From Prevotella sp. (lineage in GTDB: Bacteria > Bacteroidota > Bacteroidia > Bacteroidales > Bacteroidaceae), in assembly GCA_017428055.1 (NCBI GenBank), contig JAFRRN010000036.1:1-64000 (forward strand): DNA of 64,000 nt. Direction: 5' to 3'. The first letter of the stretch is position 1, and every line of letters begins with the position of its first letter. The notes beneath the pieces are model-generated. The model was not told the DNA's origin, did no database searches, and saw only the letters and a program-made list of their open reading frames with translations. Below, piece by piece: positions 56,818 through 64,000 of the stretch. A program made the position numbers and the translations under genes.

Positions 56818-59800
56818 TCATTTCACGACGACCTTCTTGCCGTTCACGATATGTATTCCCTTAGAGACGGGACTCACTTCCACGCCCGACAAACCATAAT
56901 GGCGGGCATCAGAGGGGCCAAATTCCATAACAGAAATCCCATCGACCACACCGGCATCATCTGATACGATGGTATCTCCGTCGTTCTCCCAAATATCATC
57001 TGGCACGTTGAAATTGCCAATCTTGGCAGCCGATGCCGTCATCTTCTTGATATACGCACGGAATCCACGCAGGGCATTGCCCCCATTGGCGGAAACCAAG
57101 CCAGCAGTATTGATGATATAGTCGCCACTGAGGATGGGCGATGTGGTGCGAGAGTAATAGGTCTGTGTGCCAATCATCGAATAGGCACCATTCACGAGGT
57201 CTTCCAACACATAACTTCCCAAGGGGTGGATGTCTTTGTCGGTAAAGACAAGATCCTCGGTGTTCGGACTTTCACACTTCACCATGTACGGCGTATTGGC
57301 TTGCAGGGTGTTCACAATGTCAAAGTCGGCTTGGTAGGTGTCAGTGCCAAACTGGGTCGTACCGATGTATTCCACGGCCTTCACCACACCCAGCTCGTCC
57401 AACGTCACGTCGATAGGCAGACAAATCGAGTTCCATCCTGTAGCGAAACGTCGGTTGTAAACAACTTTCCGGGCAACAACCGTTGGCGGCTCCGTGGTGG
57501 AATATTCATCCAAAAGGATGGTTCCGTCATACTCTACCCGCGAAACCTCGGCAGCGTTTGCCGTGGCGTTGTCGTCAAACGTGATATTGAAGATGAAATA
57601 GGCGGTGTACAGATAGCCGTTATTGTCCTTATAACGCAACGCCTCGCGGATGGTGCGGGTGTCGCCGTCGGCGTTCAGTCCGGGGAATTGCCCCACGGTG
57701 AACGTCATATCGGATGGGGTAAACTCTGCAAAGACATAACTATTGTTGTTCCAATTCGTCACGTCGCCATTGGCATCAAACCAATAGCCATAGCCGTTAG
57801 CCGTGTTCGTTTGCTCCACCAATGCCTCTGACGCATCGGCGGCATAGAACATCACCTGTTCCTCCGACGGTCCGGCGGCGGAATAATTCACGCAGTTGCT
57901 CACGATTTCAGCCTTCGTCAAGCCGAAAGCCTGGCTGATGACCGCCATAGCATTGTCGTCCACCGTGGCTGTCGCGCCACTATAATCCGTTGCGGGCTTC
58001 ATCGTGACATCGAATGTCACCCACACATGCTCCTTCTCCTTGTCCTCGGGCTCTATCGTGCCGCCGTAGTCGATGTCCGTACAGATGCCGGAATTGGTGC
58101 CGTCGGCATCAAACGTGATGTTGAAGACGAAATAGGCCGTCGCCTCGTTGCCGTCCGAATCCTTGTAACGCAGGGCTTGGCAGACCGTGCGGGTGTCGCC
58201 CGCGCTGTTCAAGTCGGGATATTGCCCAATAAAGAAATGTATATCCGACTTCGTGAACTCGGAGAAGACATAACTGTTGTTGCCCCAATTCGTCACGCCA
58301 CCCGTGGCATTGAACCAATGTCCGCCGTCGCCATTGGCGGTCGAACCATTCTCAATGAATGACATATCAGACGGATTCACCGCATAGAACATGACTTGGC
58401 CATTGGAGGGACCATTGGCAGACCATGACACCCACTTATCGGAGATGTCCGACGAGGATAATTGCAGGGCGGTACAGAACGTTGCCAAAGCCACGCCATT
58501 GACGGTCACGGTCGCTCCGGAATAGTCACTCGCGGGTTTGAGGGAGACATCGTAAGTCAACGTCACGTCCTGGATGTCGCGCCCGTCTAACGTCGGTGAC
58601 ACCTGTGCCGTGGCACGGGGGCCGATGTCCGTGTTGGTGAACTTCACCCGATAGGGCCATTGGTCGTCGTTGGTGACGCTTTCATCCCATTTGTGCTGGT
58701 AATACGACGAGGGCGTAGGTGCCACGACGAGCCACAATTGCTTCACGTTATTGGGCACGGTCATGGTGAAATTCTCCGTCACCTCGCCCGTTCCCGTGCA
58801 ATGGATGTTGCCATCGTCGAAATACTGGCGCGTACCATCGTTGAGCAATGCCACATACCCCGCACGGAAGCCGCGCGACGAGGCATTGCTCACGCTATTG
58901 TATTTGGTCACACCGGCCGAGGAATAGACCGTATTACCATCCAGATACTGGGCGGGGTCGCCGCTGGCGAGGGCGCCCCCCGGTGCCAATGCCGTCAGTG
59001 CCGTGGTAATCTGCGTTCCCGCTACCGGCACCTGGAGGGGGATGACATTGAATCCCGTCGCTTGCGGTGCACTGGCATACGCCACTTGGTAGCTGCCATC
59101 GGTCAACGGAACGTAGAAATAATTGAAGTTCCCAATATACGAATCGTTGCGATAGTTGACACAAGCATCCAAATCCCATGTCACGGCACGGAGGGCGAAC
59201 TCATAGTGCAACCGATACAAGTCGCTAACCGAGAGTCCCTTGAGGTCCATCAACACCTGGTTGAAGTCCTTGACCGTCGTCTCTGGATAGTTCCATACCT
59301 TGGCGACGGTTTGGATGTCATTATAATATTGGCATAGGTAAAACAGGAACATATACGCCTGGTAGCGGTGCCATTCGTGGGAGAAGGCATAATTGTGCGA
59401 CTTGGAGAAGACATCGTAGGTATAGCTCTCCGTGAAGATTTCCTCGGGATAAGACTGCAACGCCTGCCAGTTGGCGGTCGTCTCCCATATCGCCGCACCG
59501 TTGCCGACAGCACCGTGGAAGCCCGTCTGGCAAGAGGACACGGCACCGTGATTGGAGTCTTCTGCGTAACACATGTAATGGAACGAGTGGCCCACCTCGT
59601 GTGCCACCGCCGACCCCACGGGATGGCATGTGCTGGGACTGAGCCAAAGGGCGGAGATCTGGAAGTCATACCCACCACCGTAACATATCCAATCGGTGGT
59701 ATGATTGAGCAAGATCATGATCTTGTATTTCGACACATTTGACGTGGAGGGATCGACAAACCCCAGCGTGTTGCACTCCAACTGGTAGAAAGCCTCCGCC

Positions 59801-60093
59801 TTGGCGAGCAAGTCGTCAATGTCTACATAATACTCACTCGATGTTGAGAGTTGGTTAGGTGCCGTGCTGCCGTAGCCTTTGTCCCAATAAACGATGCAAT
59901 TGTCAGACTGCTTGCTTCTCGTTTCCGACCAAGTGTATTGGTTGGCGGTATCGGTCTTCTTGTAGAGCAACGTCTCATTTTCATTGAAGTTTTGCCATTC
60001 CACAGGGGTATACAATTGCTTGGTCTGCGCCGAGGAGGGCAAAGCCATCATCAGGAGAGCCGCTAAAAAGACTCCGAAATGTATCATTTTCAT
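56818..60093 (-). CDS. Secreted putative zinc metallopeptidase (DUF6055-like) with two DUF4859-like repeats
   Basis: 1091 residues; signal peptide MKMIHFGVFLAALLMMALPSSA. Residues about 30-330 contain the zinc motif AHEVGHSFHYM (HExxH, about 164) in a DUF6055-type region, with WETTANWQAL downstream as a possible third-ligand Glu region. Two similar beta modules of about 140-150 residues follow (LTYDVSLKPASDYSGATVTVNG... and VTFDVTMKPATDYSGATATVDD...), resembling DUF4859. The C-terminal domain (CLPIDVTLDELGVVKAVEYIG...) has a counterpart in the subtilase (CLPFDVTLSEIDAVKAMEYVG...) and ends YGLSGVEVSPVSKGIHIVNGKKVVVK-like. First gene of a three-gene protease operon. Peptidase activity is inferred from the motif. 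Confidence 0.75.
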   Translation of the reverse strand: MKMIHFGVFLAALLMMALPSSAQTKQLYTPVEWQNFNENETLLYKKTDTANQYTWSETRSKQSDNCIVYWDKGYGSTAPNQLSTSSEYYVDIDDLLAKAEAFYQLECNTLGFVDPSTSNVSKYKIMILLNHTTDWICYGGGYDFQISALWLSPSTCHPVGSAVAHEVGHSFHYMCYAEDSNHGAVSSCQTGFHGAVGNGAAIWETTANWQALQSYPEEIFTESYTYDVFSKSHNYAFSHEWHRYQAYMFLFYLCQYYNDIQTVAKVWNYPETTVKDFNQVLMDLKGLSVSDLYRLHYEFALRAVTWDLDACVNYRNDSYIGNFNYFYVPLTDGSYQVAYASAPQATGFNVIPLQVPVAGTQITTALTALAPGGALASGDPAQYLDGNTVYSSAGVTKYNSVSNASSRGFRAGYVALLNDGTRQYFDDGNIHCTGTGEVTENFTMTVPNNVKQLWLVVAPTPSSYYQHKWDESVTNDDQWPYRVKFTNTDIGPRATAQVSPTLDGRDIQDVTLTYDVSLKPASDYSGATVTVNGVALATFCTALQLSSSDISDKWVSWSANGPSNGQVMFYAVNPSDMSFIENGSTANGDGGHWFNATGGVTNWGNNSYVFSEFTKSDIHFFIGQYPDLNSAGDTRTVCQALRYKDSDGNEATAYFVFNITFDADGTNSGICTDIDYGGTIEPEDKEKEHVWVTFDVTMKPATDYSGATATVDDNAMAVISQAFGLTKAEIVSNCVNYSAAGPSEEQVMFYAADASEALVEQTNTANGYGYWFDANGDVTNWNNNSYVFAEFTPSDMTFTVGQFPGLNADGDTRTIREALRYKDNNGYLYTAYFIFNITFDDNATANAAEVSRVEYDGTILLDEYSTTEPPTVVARKVVYNRRFATGWNSICLPIDVTLDELGVVKAVEYIGTTQFGTDTYQADFDIVNTLQANTPYMVKCESPNTEDLVFTDKDIHPLGSYVLEDLVNGAYSMIGTQTYYSRTTSPILSGDYIINTAGLVSANGGNALRGFRAYIKKMTASAAKIGNFNVPDDIWENDGDTIVSDDAGVVDGISVMEFGPSDARHYGLSGVEVSPVSKGIHIVNGKKVVVK

Positions 60094-60134
60094 AGGCTTA
60101 TAGCTGATTAAACGACAATTTTATATTTTGTTGA

Positions 60135-60166
60135 CAAAAATACACCTTTTTTTTATTTCAGCCAAG
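60135..60166 (-). promoter_or_regulatory. Promoter of the secreted-protease operon
   Basis: TTG (60166-60164) and TATTTTTG (60142-60135) on the minus strand, spacing 21 bp; leader about 36 nt. Confidence 0.6.
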
Positions 60167-60194
60167 GCATAGGCAAAAAAAGTTCACATTTACA

Positions 60195-60600
60195 CGTCAA
60201 AACGGCCAAAACCTATGAAAAGTTCGGACAAAATGCCCCCCGCCAAAAAACGCGAAATAGAATGATTTGAGATGCCCGTGCATTCCGGAAAACCTGGATT
60301 TCCCGGAAAATCTGGGCAAAAACATCCATTTAACATTTTTTGGGCGGCATCCGTCGGCGGCGGATGCCACATCCGCCACCCATAAACGTGGCATCTATCA
60401 GCCGCGAAGGTATCAGAAATAATGTTAAAATGCCACATTTACGCCCATCGAAAAACATTCAAAAATCGCAAGACGTTGACATTCAGCACGTTACGCAAAA
60501 CGCTAAAAAACGCCGTTTTTACGCCCAAGGAGGAGGTTGGTGACAAATAACGCAGCCATTTGGCATGGTTTCGTGACTTTTTCTTGACAATCCTTCATCA
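60195..60600 (+). repeat. Large structured intergenic repeat, copy 2
   Basis: Same orientation as copy 1 (41341-41735), core about 60320-60455. The hairpins GGCATCC(G)/(C)GGATGCC, GATGCCAC/GTGGCATC and TTTAACATT/AATGTTAAA are kept. The rest of the gap 60094-60744 holds the protease promoter at one end and about 140 bp near rnhB in which I see nothing recognisable. Confidence 0.85.
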
Positions 60601-60744
60601 GCAGACAGTCACCTCAAGTGTCGTTTTGTGCCATATTCATTCACTTTTTCCCACAAAGCGTCAACTCTTTCAGACCTACACATTAAACGTTGCTTTACAA
60701 CAACGGTGTCATATAAATCGGCAGTTATGTAATGGAGTCGTGGT

Positions 60745-61359
60745 TTATTGAAAGTCAAGCTCCAACTCCTCATTGCCAAGGAGGTTGTAGGATTTCCGAT
60801 GGTATGGGGAAATGCCGTATTGACGGATGCCGTCACGGTGTTCCTTAGTGGGATAGCCCTTGTTGGTTTCCCAACCATAGAAAGGGTATTGTCGTGCCAA
60901 TTCGTCCATGTAATCATCACGGTAGGTCTTTGCCAGGATGCTGGCGGCGGCTATGCTTTGGTATTTTCCGTCGCCCTTGATGATGGTGGTGAAAGGAAGG
61001 TTTTGGTAAGGCTGGAATCGATTGCCGTCTACAATAATCGCCTCGGGACGGATGGCGAGCTGGTCCAAGGCGCGGTGCATGGCGAGGAACGAGGCGTTGA
61101 GAATGTTGATTTTGTCGATTTCATCGGGCGTGACAATGCCTATTGCCCATGCGAGGGCATCCTGTTGGATTTGCTCGCGCAGCAGGTTTCGCTGGCGGTG
61201 GGTCAGTTTCTTGGAGTCGTTGAGCGAAGGGTTGTCATAGTCAGGGGGCAGGATGACGGCGGCGGCAAATACACTTCCCGCCAAGCATCCACGCCCTGCC
61301 TCGTCGCAACCTGCCTCTATGAGGTCGGTGTAATAATGGGGTTTCAAGGGGGTATTCAT
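60745..61359 (-). CDS. rnhB: Ribonuclease HII
   Basis: 204 residues. The active-site signature [15 protein letters not shown] is at the N-terminus, with [19 protein letters not shown] (second Asp), and [21 protein letters not shown] with the last acidic residue. It cleaves RNA at RNA-DNA junctions, removing misincorporated ribonucleotides and primers. It is transcribed in the same direction as sufS and separated from it by an iterated repeat. Confidence 0.92.
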   Translation of the reverse strand: MNTPLKPHYYTDLIEAGCDEAGRGCLAGSVFAAAVILPPDYDNPSLNDSKKLTHRQRNLLREQIQQDALAWAIGIVTPDEIDKINILNASFLAMHRALDQLAIRPEAIIVDGNRFQPYQNLPFTTIIKGDGKYQSIAAASILAKTYRDDYMDELARQYPFYGWETNKGYPTKEHRDGIRQYGISPYHRKSYNLLGNEELELDFQ

Positions 61360-61361
61360 CT

Positions 61362-61441
61362 TATAGGCTTTTTAGGCTATCATAGGCAATCATAGGCTAT
61401 TCTATGATTACTATGATAATCTATGATTACTATGAAATCTA
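61362..61441. repeat. Iterated ATCATAGGC / CTATGATTA repeat
   Basis: Degenerate units TAGGCTATCATAGGCAATCATAGGC and CTATGATTACTATGATAATCTATGA are mutually complementary, filling almost the whole gap between rnhB and sufS. Confidence 0.8.
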
Positions 61442-61447
61442 TGATGA

Positions 61448-62665
61448 TTAGAACATGGTGGCTACTCGCTTGATGCCGGCGACCAGCGCATCCACCTCCT
61501 CCATCGTGTTGTATAGGGCGAAAGAAGCGCGGACGGTGCCTTGTATGCCGAGGCAGTCCATGAGTGGCTGGGCGCAATGATGCCCCGTGCGCACGGCAAT
61601 GCCGAGGCGGTCGAGCAACGTCCCCATATCAAGATGATGGATATTACGCACGAGGAAACTCACCACGGCATCCTTCTCGTCAGCCTCACCAAAAATGGCG
61701 ATTCCATCGACCGATTGGAGCTGTTCCATGCAATATCGGGTCAATTCGTGTTCATGGCGGGCGATATTGTCAAGCCCTATCCGCTCGATATAGTCAATCG
61801 CCGTGGCAAGACCGTGTGTGGCGACATAATCGGGTGTGCCAGCCTCAAACTTGAAAGGCAACCGCTCGAAGACGGTTTTCTCGAAACTGACGCTCTCAAT
61901 CATCTCTCCCCCACCCTGATATGGTGGCAGTTTCTCCAACCATTCCTCCTTGCCATAGAGTACACCCACGCCCGTGGGACCATACATCTTATGCCCGCTG
62001 AAGGCGAAGAAGTCGCAGTCCATGTCTTGCACGTCCACCTTGAAATGCGGCGCACTCTGCGCCCCGTCCACAAGGACGGGCACACCATGTTCGTGGGCAA
62101 CGCGGATGATGTCCTTCATGGGATTGACCGTACCCAAGACATTGCTCACATGGGCGATGCTGACGATGCACGTCTTCTCATTGAACAATTTAAGGTATTC
62201 GTCGAAAAGCAATTCTCCCTTGTCATTGATGGGGATGACACGGATGGCAATGCCTCGCTTTGCGGCTTGCAACTGCCATGGCACGATGTTGGAATGATGC
62301 TCCATGGTGGAGACAATCACCTCGTCGCCCTCGTGCATGAAGGCATCGCAAAACGACGAAACGACAAGGTTGATGCCCTCGGTGGTGCCACGGGTGAAGA
62401 TGACTTCCTCGGTCTTGGCGGCGTTGATAAACTTCCGCACCCGCTCTCGCGCCGCCTCGTGGAGGTCGGTGGCCTGCTGCGAGAGGTAATGGACGCCCCG
62501 ATGCACGTTGGCATTGGCATTGAGGTACTCGTCGCGCATGGCATCGAGGACGCATAGGGGCTTTTGCGTGGTGGCGGCGTTGTCGAGGTAGACGAGGGGC
62601 TTGCCATATACCTCTCTTGAGAGGATAGGGAAGTCTCGGCGAATCTGGGTGATATTATATTGCAT
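61448..62665 (-). CDS. sufS: Cysteine desulfurase SufS
   Basis: 405 residues from ATG at 62665 (MQYNITQIRRDFPILS). Type II cysteine desulfurase: PLVYLDNAATTQKP, HRGVHYLSQQ, PLP-binding His/Asp motif LVDGAQSAPH, PLP Lys in FSGHKMYGPTGVGVL, catalytic Cys in RTGHHCAQPLMDCLG. It mobilises sulfur from Cys for Fe-S assembly by the SUF system. An earlier in-frame ATG at 62755 would run through sufD's 3' end and a repeat and is rejected. Follows sufD with 62 nt between. Confidence 0.92.
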   Translation of the reverse strand: MQYNITQIRRDFPILSREVYGKPLVYLDNAATTQKPLCVLDAMRDEYLNANANVHRGVHYLSQQATDLHEAARERVRKFINAAKTEEVIFTRGTTEGINLVVSSFCDAFMHEGDEVIVSTMEHHSNIVPWQLQAAKRGIAIRVIPINDKGELLFDEYLKLFNEKTCIVSIAHVSNVLGTVNPMKDIIRVAHEHGVPVLVDGAQSAPHFKVDVQDMDCDFFAFSGHKMYGPTGVGVLYGKEEWLEKLPPYQGGGEMIESVSFEKTVFERLPFKFEAGTPDYVATHGLATAIDYIERIGLDNIARHEHELTRYCMEQLQSVDGIAIFGEADEKDAVVSFLVRNIHHLDMGTLLDRLGIAVRTGHHCAQPLMDCLGIQGTVRASFALYNTMEEVDALVAGIKRVATMF

Positions 62666-62720
62666 TGTTGATGGGATAAATGGGGTTGATGGGGTGAATG
62701 GGGTTGATGGGAGGATGGTG
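62666..62720. repeat. Iterated GGGGTTGATGGG repeat
   Basis: Tandem degenerate units GTTGATGGGATAAATGGG, GTTGATGGGGTGAATGGG, GTTGATGGGAGGATGG (18-bp period) between sufD and sufS, read on the plus strand. Confidence 0.8.
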
Positions 62721-62727
62721 ACGGGCA

Positions 62728-64000
62728 TTACTTGCAGAGCTTGCAGCCCTCGCATTTATTGAGCTCGCCACGGAAACGTTTATCGACAAGATAGCGCAGA
62801 CGGTCGCGAAGAGGCTCCATTCTTATCTGGTCGATGACCTCATTGACGAAGGCAAACTCCAACAGCAACTTCGCCTCGCGCTCGCTGATACCACGCTGGC
62901 GCATGTAGAACATGGCGGTATCATTGAGCTGTCCCACGGTGGAGCCATGCGAACACTTCACGTCGTCGGCATAAATCTCCAACATGGGCTGGGTGTACAT
63001 GCGGGACTCCTTGGTGACACAGATGTTTTGGTTGACCTCATCAGAGATGGTCTTTTGGGCATTTGGGCGAACCAACACCCGTCCTGCGAAAGCCCCGACG
63101 GCCTTCTCGTCAAGCACATATTTATATAACTCATGACTTGTACAATGGCCTACTTGGTGGTCGATAAGCGTATTGTTATCCACATGCTGTTCCTTGTCGG
63201 CTATCACGCAACCACAAAGGTTGCACTCCGCCCCTTCGCCCTTGAAAGCGAGGTTGGCTTGGTTACGTGTCAAGCCATTATGCAACGTGATGACATTGTG
63301 GTTCAGGCGGCTATTGGCTTCCTGTTGGATATACAGATTACTCACACGGACATTCTTGTAATGGGTCTCTTCCAAGCAGTACAGGTCGAGCGAGGCATTC
63401 TCGCCCACATACGCCTCTATCACCTGTGTCGCCAGGAAATGTCGGTCGTCGGCGGCATGGTCGCAAAAGAGCAACTTCACCTCCGCCCCTTGTTCCACGA
63501 TGATGAGGACACGGCGGTTGACCATCAAGTCTACATCGGATCGCAAGATGTTGATGACTTGTATTGCCTTATCCACCTTGACGTTCTTCGGGACATAGAC
63601 AAGCAACCCGTCTTGTGCCAACATCGTATTGAGAGCCGTGACGGCATCGTCTTCCACTGATGCTATCTGGGCATAAAACCGCTCGATGAAATGGGGATTT
63701 TTTGTGGAATAACCGCATAAGGAGTCGATGACGACACCCTCGGGAAGTTGGCTTTTGGGCAATGCCTTGTCGTAGAAAGCATCATTGAGGACGAAATAGA
63801 GCGACGTACTCAAATTGGGAACATCGCAACGGAAGGCATCATAAGGGTTGACGGGAATCGCCAAGCGGTTGAGGTTCAACCCGTAATCGGGCGCAAAGAC
63901 CTTCGACATGTCGGTGTACTTGTATCGCTCCACCTTGCGTGTGGGAAACCCTAACCGCTTGAAATGGGCAAAGGCATCGTCGCGGACAGCATTCATCACC
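62728..64000 (-). CDS. sufD: Fe-S cluster assembly protein SufD (5' end outside window)
   Basis: At least 423 residues visible, from VMNAVRDDAFAHFKRLGF to KCEGCKLCK. The beta-helix core and C-terminal helices of SufB/SufD are present (KNVRVSNLYIQQEANSRLNHNVITLHNGL, KCSHGSTVGQLNDTAMFYMRQRGISEREAKLLLEFAFVNEVID, with the conserved His). SufD forms the SufBC2D scaffold. Homologues begin about 25 residues further upstream, so the true start is probably beyond position 64000; ATG at 63996 is internal. Confidence 0.88.
   Translation of the reverse strand, partial: VMNAVRDDAFAHFKRLGFPTRKVERYKYTDMSKVFAPDYGLNLNRLAIPVNPYDAFRCDVPNLSTSLYFVLNDAFYDKALPKSQLPEGVVIDSLCGYSTKNPHFIERFYAQIASVEDDAVTALNTMLAQDGLLVYVPKNVKVDKAIQVINILRSDVDLMVNRRVLIIVEQGAEVKLLFCDHAADDRHFLATQVIEAYVGENASLDLYCLEETHYKNVRVSNLYIQQEANSRLNHNVITLHNGLTRNQANLAFKGEGAECNLCGCVIADKEQHVDNNTLIDHQVGHCTSHELYKYVLDEKAVGAFAGRVLVRPNAQKTISDEVNQNICVTKESRMYTQPMLEIYADDVKCSHGSTVGQLNDTAMFYMRQRGISEREAKLLLEFAFVNEVIDQIRMEPLRDRLRYLVDKRFRGELNKCEGCKLCK

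Noticed and set aside
61541..62557. Plus-strand 338-codon frame opposite sufS
   Set aside because: Antisense to an intact SufS with all catalytic residues; no independent domain.

Overview
The window is chromosomal DNA of a Bacteroidota member, most likely a gut or rumen Prevotellaceae (Prevotella/Segatella-like). The evidence is: many Bacteroidota-type promoters (TAnnTTTG near -7 with TTG/TTTG about 19-20 bp upstream); weak ribosome-binding sites; the rpsU-xerC-hpf-tRNA order; a pheA-aminotransferase-DAHP synthase/chorismate mutase-tyrA operon; an rseC-rnfBCDGEA operon; a BspA-type LRR protein fused to a C10 protease; and several secreted proteins ending in the same G-[VI]-x-x-x-[NK]-G-[KR]-K-x-V-[VI]-K tail. 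I see no phage, insertion sequence or CRISPR.

Layout. 1-1.9 kb: tRNA-Tyr and tRNA-Thr, then hpf, xerC and rpsU, all on the minus strand. 2-7.1 kb: a PL11 rhamnogalacturonan lyase and two thioredoxin-fold proteins. 7.2-19.3 kb: a DMT exporter and two giant secreted pectinesterase-type proteins that share their C-terminal third. 19.5-23.8 kb: the aromatic amino-acid operon, preceded by what looks like a complete Phe/Tyr attenuator (leader peptide, antiterminator arm, terminator). 24-32 kb: a TPR protein, an outer-membrane-like protein, a pectate lyase-pectinesterase fusion and a copper-type P-ATPase. 32-37.3 kb: glutamine synthetase, a 6S-like RNA, and a three-gene operon of a beta-helix protein, a five-repeat surface protein and a small acidic protein. 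37.4-41.3 kb: a small membrane protein, an MFS transporter and a Pif1/RecD-like helicase. 41.9-45.7 kb: a C10 protease-LRR-dockerin protein. 45.8-53.6 kb: ketopantoate reductase, the Rnf operon and galE. 53.7-60.1 kb: a secreted-protease operon (metallopeptidase-like, subtilase, small acidic protein). 60.7-64 kb: rnhB, sufS and the 3' part of sufD.

The metabolic theme is pectin degradation (PL11, PL1, three CE8 modules) plus extracellular proteolysis, with Rnf providing ion-coupled ferredoxin:NAD+ oxidoreduction. No SusC/SusD pair lies inside the window.

The most unusual layer is the repeats. At least seven classes of short palindromic or iterated elements sit between genes. Some have entered coding sequence in frame: two copies of a REP-like 31-32 nt palindrome inside the copper ATPase gene, a CCAACAC run inside rseC, and an AGGAGTTCAGACA-type hairpin that now encodes the RnfB C-terminus. 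A separate structured repeat of roughly 400 bp occurs twice, upstream of two secreted-protease genes. The two features I would follow up first are the attenuator and the in-frame palindromes.
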